From: Tsukamurella paurometabola
Lineage (GTDB): Bacteria > Actinomycetota > Actinomycetes > Mycobacteriales > Mycobacteriaceae
NCBI RefSeq assembly: GCF_900631615.1
Contig: NZ_LR131273.1
Coordinates: 2,512,850 to 2,576,849 of the forward strand
Length of the DNA: 64,000 nt
Reading direction: 5' to 3'
The position numbers and the translations under genes are program-made. Of this stretch, positions 55,625-64,000 are shown one piece after another (positions within the stretch are counted from its first letter, which is position 1; the number at the start of each line of letters is the position of its first letter). The notes below the pieces were generated by a model that made no database searches, was not told the origin of the DNA, and saw only the letters and a program-made list of their open reading frames with translations.

Positions 55625-58600
55625 GTGGGATGGAGTAACGGGCCCAGCTGGTCGGAGATGGAGCGGGTGCTCTCCGGGCGGGCGCCGGTGCGCCGGGCGG
55701 AGGAGCCGCCGGGCGACGGGGGCGATTCCCCCGCGTGGTCCCGCAAGCGTGAGCCCTACGTGCCGCCCGCCGGCGGTCCGGGGGTCTCCGGGGTGCCCTA
55801 CGCGGAGCTGCACGCGCACACCGCCTTCAGCTTCCTCGACGGTGCCGCGCTGCCGGAGGAGATGGTCGAGCAGGCCCACGCGCTCGGCCTGAAGGCGCTC
55901 GCGGTCACCGATCACAACGGCTTCTACGGGGTCGTCCGGTTCGCCGAGGCCGCGCTGGAGCTGGGCGTGCCCACGGTCTTCGGTGCGGAACTGTCCCTCG
56001 AGCACGACGCCGACCGCACCGGCACCGAGGACCCGTCGGGCGAGCACCTGCTCGTCCTCGCCCGCGGCCAGGAGGGCTACCGCCGCCTCTCGCGCGCCAT
56101 GGCCGAGGCGCACATGGAGGCGGGGGAGAAGGGGCTGCTGCGCTTCCATCCGGACCGCCTCGCCGAGTGGGCCGGCGGCCACTGGCACATCCTCACCGGC
56201 TGCCGCAAGGGTGCGGTCCGGCGCGCCCTCGCCGAGCGGGGTCCCGACGGTGCGGCCGCCGCCCTCGCGGAGCTCGTCGACCGGTTCGGCGAGGACCGGG
56301 TGAGCGTGGAGCTCACCGTGCACGGCGTGCCCGAGGACGACGAGCGCAATCACCTCCTGGCGGGGGTGGCCGCACGGATGGGGGTGGGCACCGTCGCCAC
56401 CACCGGGGCGCACTTCGCCCGGCCCGGCCAGCGGCGCCTGGCGTCGACCCTCGCCGCGATCCGCGCCCGCCGCAGCCTGGACGAGCTGGACGGATGGCTC
56501 CCCGCCGCGGGCGGGGCGCACCTGCGCTCGGGCGACGAGATGGCGCTGCTGCTTCCCGAGCACCCCGGCGCCATCGCCGCAGCCGCCGAGCTCGGCGCCG
56601 AGTGCGCCTTCAGTCTCAAGCTGATCGCGCCGAACCTGCCGCCCTTCGACGTCCCGTCGGGCCACACGGAGGCCACCTGGCTGCGCGAGCTGACCCGGCG
56701 CGGCGCGCTGGAACGGTACGGCCCACCGGAGCGGAACCCGCAGGCGTACCGGCAGATCGAGCACGAGCTGAACGTGATCGAGACGCTCACCTTTCCGGGG
56801 TACTTCCTCATCGTGCACAGCATCGTGACCTTCTGCCGCGAGAACGACATCCTGTGCCAGGGCCGCGGCAGCGCCGCCAACTCGGCCGTGTGTTTCGCGC
56901 TCGGGATCACGGCGGTGGACCCGGTGCGCAATCAGCTGCTCTTCGAACGCTTCCTCGCCCCCGAGCGCGACGGCCCGCCCGACATCGACGTCGACATCGA
57001 GTCCGACCGTCGTGAGGAGGCGATCCAGTTCGTCTACCGGAAGTACGGCCGCGAGTACGCCGCGCAGGTCGCCAACGTCATCACCTATCGCGGGCGGTCC
57101 GCGGTGCGCGACACGGCACGCGCCCTCGGCTATTCGCAGGGCCAGCAGGACGCCTGGAGCAAACAGATCTCCAGCTGGGGCTGGCGGAACGATCCGGTGC
57201 CCGAGGGGATTCCGGAACGAGTGGTCGAGCTGGCCGCGCAGATCGCGGACCTGCCGCGGCACCTGGGCATCCACTCGGGCGGCATGGTGATCTGCGACCG
57301 CCCGATCGCCGACGTCTGTCCCACCGAGTGGGCCCGGATGGAGGATCGCAGCGTGCTCCAGTGGGACAAGGACGACTGCGCCGCCGCGGGCCTGGTGAAG
57401 TTCGACCTCCTGGGCCTCGGGATGCTCAGCGCGCTGCACTACGCGAAGGACCTCCTCGCCGAGCACAAGGGCATCGACGTGGACTTCGCGCAGCTCGACC
57501 TCGCCGACGAGAACGTGTACGAGATGCTCTGCCGCGCTGATTCCGTGGGCGTCTTCCAGGTGGAGTCGCGCGCGCAGATGGCCACGCTGCCGCGCCTGAA
57601 GCCGCGGAACTTCTACGACCTGGTGGTGGAGGTCGCCCTCATCCGGCCCGGCCCCATCCAGGGCGGCTCCGTGCACCCGTACATCCGCCGCCGCAACGGG
57701 CAGGAGAAGCCCACCGTCGAGCACCCGTCGATGTGGAAGGCGCTCGAGCGCACCCTGGGGGTGCCGCTCTTCCAGGAGCAGCTCATGCAGCTCGCCACCG
57801 ACGTCGCGGGCTTCTCTCCGGCGGAGGCCGATCAGCTGCGGCGCGCCATGGGATCCAAGCGCTCCACCGAGAAGATGGAACAGCTGCGGCAGCGCTTCTA
57901 CGACGGTGCGCGGGACCGGCACGGCATCGAGGGGGAGGTGGCCGACCGGATCTTCGAGAAGCTCGCGGCCTTCGCCAACTTCGGCTTCCCCGAGAGTCAT
58001 TCGCAGTCGTTCGCGTCGCTGGTCTTCTACTCCTCGTGGTTCAAGCTCTATCACCCGGCGGCGTTCTGCGCGGCGCTGCTGCGGGCCCAGCCGATGGGTT
58101 TCTACTCGCCGCAGTCGCTCGTCGCCGATGCGCGGCGGCACGGCGTCACCGTGCACGGGCCGTGCGTGAACCGCAGCCTGCCGTGGGCGAACCTGGAGAA
58201 CGCGGGTGCGGAGGTCCGGCTCGGGCTCGCCGCGATCCGCACCATCGGCGACGACCTCGCCGAGCGCATCGCCCACGAGCGGGACGCGCACGGCGCCTAC
58301 ACGAGCCTCACCGATCTCACGGCCCGGGTCGAGCTCACGGTCGCGCAATCGGAGGCCCTCGCGACCTCCGGCGCGCTGGACTGCTTCGGCCGCGACCGCC
58401 GGCAGGCGCTGTGGGAGGCCGGCGCCGCCGCGCGGGAACGCCCGGACCGGCTGCCGGGCACCGCCACTGCGGGCGTCCCGCCGACCCTGCCCGGCATGAG
58501 CGAGACGGAACTCGCGGCGGCGGACGCCTGGGCGACGTCGGTCACCGTCGGTACGTACCCCACGGAGTTCCTGCGCCCCACCCTCGACCGCCTCGGCGTC

Positions 58601-58909
58601 GTCCCGGCCGACCGCCTGCTCTCGTTGCCCGACGGTGACCGCGTGCTGGTGGGTGGGGCCGTCACGCATCGGCAGCGGCCCGCCACCGCGGGCGGCGTCA
58701 CCTTCATCAACCTCGAGGACGAGACCGGCATGGTGAACGTGGTGTGCAGCCAGGGGTTGTGGGCGCGGTATCGGCGGCTGGCGCAGTCGGCGCCCGCGCT
58801 ACTGATCCGGGGCAAGCTGCAGAACGCGGAGGGGGCGGTCACCGTCGTCGCCGATCGGCTGCAGCGCATGGACCTGTCGGTGCCCTCGCGGTCCCGCGAT
58901 TGGCAGTGA
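55625..58909 (+). CDS. dnaE2: Error-prone DNA polymerase DnaE2
   Basis: A 1094-residue C-family polymerase for damage-induced mutagenesis. The N-terminus MGWSNGPSWSEMERVLSG is typical of DnaE2. The PHP domain begins YAELHAHTAFSFLDGA (about 60). The catalytic core has GRGSAANSAVCFALGIT and PDIDVDIE with active-site Asp at 455 and 457. Also GGMVICDRP, LKFDLLGLGM-like VKFDLLGLGML, GLPLFQEQLMQL-like segments and SHSQSFASLVFYSSWFK. An OB domain (VTFINLEDETGMVNVV) is at about 1020-1040. Works with ImuA' and ImuB. Length normal. Confidence 0.96.
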   Translation: MGWSNGPSWSEMERVLSGRAPVRRAEEPPGDGGDSPAWSRKREPYVPPAGGPGVSGVPYAELHAHTAFSFLDGAALPEEMVEQAHALGLKALAVTDHNGFYGVVRFAEAALELGVPTVFGAELSLEHDADRTGTEDPSGEHLLVLARGQEGYRRLSRAMAEAHMEAGEKGLLRFHPDRLAEWAGGHWHILTGCRKGAVRRALAERGPDGAAAALAELVDRFGEDRVSVELTVHGVPEDDERNHLLAGVAARMGVGTVATTGAHFARPGQRRLASTLAAIRARRSLDELDGWLPAAGGAHLRSGDEMALLLPEHPGAIAAAAELGAECAFSLKLIAPNLPPFDVPSGHTEATWLRELTRRGALERYGPPERNPQAYRQIEHELNVIETLTFPGYFLIVHSIVTFCRENDILCQGRGSAANSAVCFALGITAVDPVRNQLLFERFLAPERDGPPDIDVDIESDRREEAIQFVYRKYGREYAAQVANVITYRGRSAVRDTARALGYSQGQQDAWSKQISSWGWRNDPVPEGIPERVVELAAQIADLPRHLGIHSGGMVICDRPIADVCPTEWARMEDRSVLQWDKDDCAAAGLVKFDLLGLGMLSALHYAKDLLAEHKGIDVDFAQLDLADENVYEMLCRADSVGVFQVESRAQMATLPRLKPRNFYDLVVEVALIRPGPIQGGSVHPYIRRRNGQEKPTVEHPSMWKALERTLGVPLFQEQLMQLATDVAGFSPAEADQLRRAMGSKRSTEKMEQLRQRFYDGARDRHGIEGEVADRIFEKLAAFANFGFPESHSQSFASLVFYSSWFKLYHPAAFCAALLRAQPMGFYSPQSLVADARRHGVTVHGPCVNRSLPWANLENAGAEVRLGLAAIRTIGDDLAERIAHERDAHGAYTSLTDLTARVELTVAQSEALATSGALDCFGRDRRQALWEAGAAARERPDRLPGTATAGVPPTLPGMSETELAAADAWATSVTVGTYPTEFLRPTLDRLGVVPADRLLSLPDGDRVLVGGAVTHRQRPATAGGVTFINLEDETGMVNVVCSQGLWARYRRLAQSAPALLIRGKLQNAEGAVTVVADRLQRMDLSVPSRSRDWQ

Positions 58910-58912
58910 GGG

Positions 58913-58918
58913 TAGCCT
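58913..58918 (+). promoter_or_regulatory. -10 hexamer TAGCCT, leaderless
   Basis: TAGCCT lies seven bases before the GTG at 58926, just after the dnaE2 stop. Confidence 0.5.
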
Positions 58919-58925
58919 TAGGCAA

Positions 58926-59330
58926 GTGATGGAGGAGGCGCACGAACCGGACCGGACCACCGCGCCGGAGCTGCGCGAGGTGCTCGCGGAGCTCCGCCGT
59001 CGCGAACCCGTCTTCCACGGTCCCTACTGGCGCACGCTCGAGGACTTCGACGCCGCCGTCGCTCCCGACTTCTGGGAGGTCGGCGCCTCGGGCCGGCGGT
59101 ACAGCCGCGAGCACGTCCGGGCGGTGACCGAACAGCGGATCGCCGCGCCGCCGGACGAATCGGACTGGGAGACGAGCGAGTTCCAGGTCCGCGCGATGGG
59201 CGCCTCCGTCTACCTGCTCACCTACACGCTGGCGCAGGGCGGCCGGGTCACCCGTCGGCTCACCGTGTGGCGCCGCCGCGAGAACCGGTGGTCGGTGATG
59301 TTCCACCAGGGCACGGTCGTCGAGACCTGA
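58926..59330 (+). CDS. SnoaL/DUF4440-like hypothetical protein
   Basis: A 134-residue protein: REVLAELRRREPVFHGPYWRTLEDFDAAVAPDFWEVGASGRRYSREHV then strands VYLLTYTLAQ and RLTVWRRRENRWSVMFHQGTVV, the pattern of the NTF2-like/DUF4440 fold. The GTG at 58926 has a -10 hexamer seven bases upstream; the ATG at 58929 is the alternative. It follows dnaE2 by 16 bases. Function unknown. Confidence 0.75.
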   Translation: MMEEAHEPDRTTAPELREVLAELRRREPVFHGPYWRTLEDFDAAVAPDFWEVGASGRRYSREHVRAVTEQRIAAPPDESDWETSEFQVRAMGASVYLLTYTLAQGGRVTRRLTVWRRRENRWSVMFHQGTVVET

Positions 59331-59369
59331 CCCGCTCCGCACGGCGTCGGCGAGCGCTCCCCGCGAGCG

Positions 59370-60245
59370 TTACCCGGCGAGGGCGCGGAGCGCGGCGTCC
59401 CGCCCGATCTCGACGGCGTGGGAGATGAGCGGACCGTCGTTGGAGAGCCGGCCGACGGCCGGGCTCCCGGGCGGGACCCACACCTGCAGCACCTCGGCGG
59501 TTCCCGGTTCCACCGGCTCCGGAGCGGGCGCCGACCGGCGGGCGGTGAAGTAGGCGTCGAGCACCCACTGCTCCGCGCGTGAGGACCGCGGCGCCGCCTC
59601 GGCCTCCACTGTGCGCAGCACCAGCAGGTGCGTGGCGCCCTGGTCGATCGGGGTGGCCAGGGGCACCTTCTCCGCGAGACCGCCGTCGAGGAACTCCCGT
59701 CCCGCCAGGCGGACCGGCGGCCCGGCGAGCAGGGGGAGCGCGGTGGTCGCGCGCAGCGCGGTGCGCAGCGACGCGGCGTCGGTGAGGTACGGCGCGAGGT
59801 CGGCGACCCGCCGGGTGTGCGCGTCGACGGCCAAGGGGTGCAGGCTGATCGGGCTGGCGAGGATCGCGGCGAAGTTCATCGGCGTGACGTCGGAGTAGAC
59901 CCGCTCCACGAGATGCCGCGTGTCCACGACGACGCCGCCGCGCAGCACGCGCCGCGGATGCACCACCCGCTCGGCCAGCACCTCGTCCCAACCCCACGAG
60001 GGCAGCCATCGCCGGCCCTCGCCGGACACCAGCCACGCCGCGTTCAGACCGCCTCCCGACGTCCCGTACACGGCGTCGACGGCCGGCAGGAGTCCGAGTT
60101 CGTCGACCGCCAGCGCCATGCCCGCGGAGTAGGCCGAGCGGGAGCCGCCGCCCTCGATGCACACGGCGATCCGCAGCCCGTCGGAGCGTTCCCCGGGGCG
60201 GCTCCCCGCGGCGATCCGGGCCCGAAGCGCGTCGAGCACCGTCAT
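59370..60245 (-). CDS. Patatin-like phospholipase
   Basis: A 291-residue acyl hydrolase with the patatin Ser-Asp dyad: oxyanion loop EGGGSRSAYSAG, nucleophile S63 in GTSGG, and D187 in FLDGG. No signal peptide. It likely removes acyl chains from membrane lipids, though substrate is unknown. The ATG overlaps the stop of the upstream CHAP gene by four bases (ATGA), so the two are translated together. Confidence 0.9.
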   Translation of the reverse strand: MTVLDALRARIAAGSRPGERSDGLRIAVCIEGGGSRSAYSAGMALAVDELGLLPAVDAVYGTSGGGLNAAWLVSGEGRRWLPSWGWDEVLAERVVHPRRVLRGGVVVDTRHLVERVYSDVTPMNFAAILASPISLHPLAVDAHTRRVADLAPYLTDAASLRTALRATTALPLLAGPPVRLAGREFLDGGLAEKVPLATPIDQGATHLLVLRTVEAEAAPRSSRAEQWVLDAYFTARRSAPAPEPVEPGTAEVLQVWVPPGSPAVGRLSNDGPLISHAVEIGRDAALRALAG

Positions 60246-60844
60246 CGGGCCGGGACCCCGTACCCGGCGAGCCCGAAGGTGTCGGTCAGGCGGTAGGTCC
60301 ACGCGCTGATGCCGCCCTCCTGGTTGCCGCCGACGGTGGTGACCGTGTCGCCCGACACCGCGACCACGAAGTTGGTGTGCTGTCGCATCTTCGGGTGCTC
60401 GGGCGTGTACAGCACCACATCGCCCGGCTGCGGCCGGTAGGTCGTGGCGGACTCCAGCTTTCCGGCCTGCTGGAAGTACTCGGTGAGGGTGTACACGCCC
60501 GGGATGCGCCACGTGCCCGAATTCGGATTGCGCAGCGGAAGCCCGGAGTCGCGGAGGACCGTCGAGACGAAGTCCGCGCACCACGGCTCCTGGACGCCCT
60601 CGGAGAAGTACGTCCCCGGGCGATTGGCGTCGAACTCGCGGCGCACGTTATCGAGGATGCGGACACGGGCCGGGCTGAGCCCCGCGGTCGAGACCGCGGG
60701 GTAGACGCGCGGCTTGAGCTCCGCAGGCAGGTGCCGTGTCAACGGCGTCTCGTACGCGCTCGAGAACCACACGACACCACCCGCGAGCACGACGAGTGCG
60801 GCGATCGCTGCGGCGACGACGAGTCCGACCTTCCTCAACCCCAT
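60242..60844 (-). CDS. Membrane-anchored CHAP-domain amidase
   Basis: A 200-residue protein: N-terminal transmembrane/signal segment (VGLVVAAAIAALVVLAGGVVWF, about 6-27) then a CHAP-like cysteine peptidase domain. Catalytic C89 (EPWCADFV), H156 (RQHTNFV) and N174 (VGGNQEGG) are visible, as in NlpC/P60-CHAP enzymes that cleave peptidoglycan peptides. Upstream, TACCAT lies six bases before the ATG. It forms a coupled operon with the patatin gene. Confidence 0.88.
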   Translation of the reverse strand: MGLRKVGLVVAAAIAALVVLAGGVVWFSSAYETPLTRHLPAELKPRVYPAVSTAGLSPARVRILDNVRREFDANRPGTYFSEGVQEPWCADFVSTVLRDSGLPLRNPNSGTWRIPGVYTLTEYFQQAGKLESATTYRPQPGDVVLYTPEHPKMRQHTNFVVAVSGDTVTTVGGNQEGGISAWTYRLTDTFGLAGYGVPAR

Positions 60845-60850
60845 GAATCC

Positions 60851-60856
60851 ATGGTA
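60851..60856 (-). promoter_or_regulatory. -10 hexamer TACCAT, leaderless CHAP gene
   Basis: The minus-strand TACCAT lies six bases before the ATG at 60844. Confidence 0.5.
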
Positions 60857-60885
60857 CTCACTGGTGAACCTGGCATCATGGGGCG

Positions 60886-61119
60886 ATGAGTCCGCGCACG
60901 GTGACCTGCACGATCAAGCCGGGGAGTCGCAAGGGTCCCGCCGTCGAAGCCGACGATGCCGGCGCGCTCACCCTGTTCGTGCGCGAACCGGCGACCGAGG
61001 GGAAGGCGAACAAGGCGGCGGCCGAACTGCTCGCCTCCCACCTCGGGGTGCCCAAGTCCCGCGTGCGGCTGGTCACCGGACACACCAGTCGCCTCAAACG
61101 GTTCGCCGTCGACGACTGA
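60886..61119 (+). CDS. DUF167 (YggU-family) protein
   Basis: A 77-residue protein with the DUF167 core TLFVREPATEGKANKAAAELLASHLGVPKSRVRLVTGHTSRLKRFAVD. The family (YggU/COG1872) is widely conserved but of unknown function. The ATG at 60886 has an imperfect CATCAT six bases upstream. It is divergent from the CHAP gene and converges on pyruvate carboxylase. Confidence 0.88.
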   Translation: MSPRTVTCTIKPGSRKGPAVEADDAGALTLFVREPATEGKANKAAAELLASHLGVPKSRVRLVTGHTSRLKRFAVDD

Positions 61120-61142
61120 ACCGCGCGGCACTGTGGCCCGGC

Positions 61143-64000
61143 TCAGCCCTCGATGACCGCGACGAGGTCGCCACCGTCGACCTGGGTGGCGCCGGCGAGC
61201 GCCACCCGGGTGACCGTCCCGGCGACGGGCGCGGTGATGGCGGCCTCCATCTTCATGGCCTCGATCGTCGCGATCTGGTCGCCGGCGGCCACCGTCTCGC
61301 CCGTGTGCACCGTCGGCGTGACGACGCCCGCGAACGGGGCGGCCACGTGGCCCGGGTTCGTCCGGTCGGCGCGCTCGGCGGCGGGGATCTCGGCCTGCAC
61401 GGCGCGGTCCCGCACGGAGACGGTGCGCAGCTGCCCGTTGAGCGTGCAGACCAGGGTCCGGTTGCCGTGCTCGTCGGGTTCGCCGACGCCCTCGAGCTTG
61501 ATGAGCAGTTCGACGCCGGTCGCGAGCTGGACCCGGTGCTCCTCGCCCTGGCGCAGGCCGTAGAGGAACTGATTGGTCGAGAGCTTGGAGACATCGCCGA
61601 ACTCCGCCAGGTGTTCGGTGAATTCGCGCATCGGGCCAGGGAACAGCAGGCGGCTCAGTGCCGCCCGTCGCTGCTCCGAGGTGCCCGCGAGTTCCGCGGC
61701 CTCCTCGGCGGGCACGTCGCTGACCGGCGTGGCCTCCGCGCGGCCCTCCAGGGCGCGGGTGCGCAGCGGCTCCGGCCAGCCGCCGGGCGGCGTTCCCAGT
61801 TCGCCACGGAGGAAGCCGATCACCGAGTCGGGGATGTCGTAGCGGCCGGGATCGGAGGCGAACTCCTCCGGCGCGACCCCGGAACCGACGAGCGCGAGCG
61901 CGAGGTCGCCGACCACCTTCGACGAGGGGGTGACCTTCACCAGCCGACCGAGCATGCGATCGGCTGCGGCGTAGGCGTTCTCGATGTCCTCGAACCGTTC
62001 CGCCAGCCCCAGTGCGCCCGCCTGCTGCCGCAGGTTGGACAGCTGCCCGCCGGGGATCTCGTGGTGGTACACCCGTCCCGTCGGGGCCTTGAGGCCGGAC
62101 TCGAACGGTGCGTACGCCCCGCGGACCGCCTCCCAGTACGGCTCCAGCGAGCACACCGCGTCGAGGTCGATCCCGGTGTCCCGGTCGGTGTGCGCGGTGG
62201 CCGCCACGATCGACGACAGGGAGGGCTGGCTCGTGGTGCCGGACAGGGGCGCGGCGGCCCCGTCAACGGCGTCCGCGCCGGCGGTCCACGCCGCGAGGTA
62301 GGTGGCGAGCTGCCCGCCGGGAGTGTCGTGGGTGTGCACGTGCACCGGCAGGTCGAACTCCTTCCGGAGGGCGGTGACCAGCTTCGTCGCCGCGGCCGGC
62401 CGGAGCAGCCCGGCCATGTCCTTGATCGCCAGGATGTGCGCGCCCGCCTTGACGATCCGCTCCGCGACGCCCAGGTAGTAGTCCAGCGTGTACAGGCTCT
62501 CGCCCGGATTCGCGAGGTCGCCGGTATAGGAGAGTGCGCCCTCGGCGACGGCGGTGTTCGTGGCGAGCACCGCCTCGATGGCGGGACGCATCTGCTCGAC
62601 GTCGTTGAGCGCGTCGAAGATCCGGAAGATCCCCACACCGGTGGCGGCCGCCTCGGCGACGAAGGAGTCCGTGACCTGCTGCGGGTACGGGGTGTAGCCG
62701 ACGGTGTTCCGGCCGCGCAGCAGCATCTGCAGGCAGATGTTCGGCATCGCCTCGTGCAGCGTGGCGAGCCGCTCCCACGGGTCCTCGTGCAGGAATCGCA
62801 GCGCCACGTCGTACGTCGCGCCGCCCCACGCCTCCACCGAGAACAACTGCGGTGTCAGCCGCGCCTCGTACGGCGCGATGGTGGCGAGCGCCGATGTCCG
62901 CACGCGGGTCGCCAGCAGTGACTGGTGCGCGTCGCGGAACGTGGTATCGGTGACCGCGAGCGCCGTCTGCGCGCGCAGGTCCGCGGCGAAGCCGGCCGGC
63001 CCCAGGCGCTCGAGCCGCTGCTGCGAGCCCTCCGGAGCGGGGACGCTCAGGTCGATGTCGGGCAACTTGTCGTTGGCGTACACCTTCGTCGGGCGGGTGC
63101 CGTGCGGCTTGTTGACGGTGACGTCCGCCAGGTAGCGCAGGATCTTCGAGGCGGTGTCCGACGAGCCGCGCGCGGTGAGCAGCTCCGGGCGCTGCTCGAT
63201 GAAGGACGTGGTCACCTTCCCGGCGACGAAGTCGGGATCCGCCAGGACCGCCTGCAGGTACGGGATGTTCGTCGCGACGCCGCGGATCCGGAACTCCGCC
63301 AGGGCGCGCCGCGCGCGGACGATCGCGGTCTCCCGGTCGCGGCCGCGGGTGGTGAGTTTGACCAGCATCGAGTCGAAGTGCGGGCTGATCTCGGCGCCCA
63401 CCGAGGTGCCGCCGTCGAGGCGGATGCCCGCGCCGCCCGGCGTGCGGTAGGCGCTGACCCGCCCGGTGTCCGGCCGGAAGCCGTCGGTGGGGTCCTCCGT
63501 GGTGATGCGGCACTGCAGGGCAGCGCCGTTGAGGCGGATCGCGTCCTGCGTGAGCCCCAGTTCCGGCAGCGTGGAACCGGAGGCGACCCTGAGCTGCGCC
63601 GCCACCAGGTCGACGTCGGTGACCTCCTCGGTCACCGTGTGCTCCACCTGGATCCGCGGGTTCATCTCGATGAAGACGTGCCGGCCCTGCGGGTCGACGA
63701 GGAACTCGACGGTGCCGGCGCAGCTGTAGCCGATCGCCGTGGCGAACTTCACCGCGTCGGTGCACAGCCGCTCCCGCAGCTCGTCCGAGATGTTCGGCGC
63801 GGGAGCCATCTCGATCACCTTCTGGTGGCGCCGCTGCAGCGAGCAGTCCCGCTCGAACAGGTGGATCACGTTGCCCGCGGTGTCGGCGAGGATCTGCACC
63901 TCGATGTGCCGCGGGTCGATCACGGCCTCCTCCAGGAACACCGTCGGATCACCGAACGCCGATTCCGCCTCGCGCGAAGCGATCTCGATCGCATCCCGCA
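61143..64000 (-). CDS. pyc: Pyruvate carboxylase (5' end off the window)
   Basis: Pyc carboxylates pyruvate to oxaloacetate with biotin, ATP and bicarbonate. The frame is open to the right edge, so the first part of the biotin-carboxylase domain (perhaps 170-180 residues of about 1130) is missing. Visible: HIEVQILADTAGNVIHLFERDCSLQRRHQKVIE, FIEMNPRIQVEHTVTEEVTDVDLV (BC domain), then AVTDTTFRDAHQSLLATRVRT (carboxyltransferase), and the C-terminal biotin lysine in IEAMKMEAAI. It feeds the TCA cycle. The stop lies 23 bases from the DUF167 stop. Confidence 0.96.
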   Translation of the reverse strand, partial: RDAIEIASREAESAFGDPTVFLEEAVIDPRHIEVQILADTAGNVIHLFERDCSLQRRHQKVIEMAPAPNISDELRERLCTDAVKFATAIGYSCAGTVEFLVDPQGRHVFIEMNPRIQVEHTVTEEVTDVDLVAAQLRVASGSTLPELGLTQDAIRLNGAALQCRITTEDPTDGFRPDTGRVSAYRTPGGAGIRLDGGTSVGAEISPHFDSMLVKLTTRGRDRETAIVRARRALAEFRIRGVATNIPYLQAVLADPDFVAGKVTTSFIEQRPELLTARGSSDTASKILRYLADVTVNKPHGTRPTKVYANDKLPDIDLSVPAPEGSQQRLERLGPAGFAADLRAQTALAVTDTTFRDAHQSLLATRVRTSALATIAPYEARLTPQLFSVEAWGGATYDVALRFLHEDPWERLATLHEAMPNICLQMLLRGRNTVGYTPYPQQVTDSFVAEAAATGVGIFRIFDALNDVEQMRPAIEAVLATNTAVAEGALSYTGDLANPGESLYTLDYYLGVAERIVKAGAHILAIKDMAGLLRPAAATKLVTALRKEFDLPVHVHTHDTPGGQLATYLAAWTAGADAVDGAAAPLSGTTSQPSLSSIVAATAHTDRDTGIDLDAVCSLEPYWEAVRGAYAPFESGLKAPTGRVYHHEIPGGQLSNLRQQAGALGLAERFEDIENAYAAADRMLGRLVKVTPSSKVVGDLALALVGSGVAPEEFASDPGRYDIPDSVIGFLRGELGTPPGGWPEPLRTRALEGRAEATPVSDVPAEEAAELAGTSEQRRAALSRLLFPGPMREFTEHLAEFGDVSKLSTNQFLYGLRQGEEHRVQLATGVELLIKLEGVGEPDEHGNRTLVCTLNGQLRTVSVRDRAVQAEIPAAERADRTNPGHVAAPFAGVVTPTVHTGETVAAGDQIATIEAMKMEAAITAPVAGTVTRVALAGATQVDGGDLVAVIEG

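Noticed and set aside
55103-58669. 1188-codon minus-strand frame opposite dnaE2
   Set aside because: Shadow of dnaE2; it has no recognisable domain.
58910-58925. Iron-box (IdeR-like) resemblance TAGCCTTAGGCAA
   Set aside because: It matches only part of the 19-base IdeR consensus; a -10 hexamer TAGCCT explains it better.

Overview
The window is very GC-rich DNA from an actinobacterium of the order Mycobacteriales. A genus such as Tsukamurella or Gordonia fits best, but that is inference and I could not search. The backbone gene order matches, from memory, the rplM to guaA segment of Mycobacterium tuberculosis: rplM-rpsI-glmM, two secreted-type hypotheticals, nnrD, alr, tsaE, tsaB-rimI-tsaD, groES-groEL1, whiB3, the hypothetical next to sigD, sigD-rsdA, guaB-guaB3-choD, guaA. 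Further right lie the damage-inducible mutagenesis genes imuA'-imuB and dnaE2, and the window ends inside a pyruvate carboxylase gene. No rRNA, tRNA, CRISPR array, prophage or insertion sequence was seen.

Layout. 1-3.6 kb: a partial DoxX-like membrane gene, then ribosomal proteins L13/S9 and phosphoglucosamine mutase. 3.7-7.5 kb: a HAD phosphatase, a three-gene type VII-secretion-like operon and an alpha/beta-hydrolase-like protein that lacks its nucleophile. 7.5-16.5 kb: NAD(P)HX repair, alanine racemase and the t6A tRNA-modification genes, interrupted by a roughly 2.7-kb accessory block between tsaE and tsaB. 16.5-25.5 kb: a second accessory block between tsaD and groES holding two MarR/MFS exporter pairs, an AraC/hydrolase pair, a DUF2339-type membrane protein and an XRE regulator. 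25.5-31.1 kb: the chaperonin operon with a CIRCE operator, WhiB3, and SigD with its anti-sigma factor. 31.2-40 kb: purine synthesis (guaB, guaB3, guaA) around choD. 40-47 kb: PspC-type envelope-stress genes, a histidine kinase/response regulator, a Ser/Thr kinase and an amino-acid permease. 47.4-58.9 kb: imuA'-imuB and dnaE2, separated by a serpin-like lipoprotein, an amidohydrolase and two regulator/enzyme pairs. 59-64 kb: a patatin-CHAP gene pair, a DUF167 protein and pyruvate carboxylase.

How the genes work together. Housekeeping operons are compact, with 4-base ATGA/GTGA overlaps suggesting translational coupling. The accessory parts are mostly regulator/target pairs reading away from each other, several with a clear palindrome between them (16981-17012, 20717-20740, 24597-24611, 54937-54950). 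The imuA'-imuB promoter carries a LexA-type box; ImuA', ImuB and DnaE2 are expected to act together in error-prone repair after DNA damage.

Two window-wide patterns stand out. First, 23 of the 64 genes have a TANNNT hexamer exactly 6 or 7 bases before the start codon and mostly no ribosome binding site, the mark of leaderless mRNAs; this was used to choose several starts. Second, the 9-mer CGACGGTGC (or its complement) recurs on both strands and in different codon phases, roughly 50 times by eye, far above a composition-based expectation.
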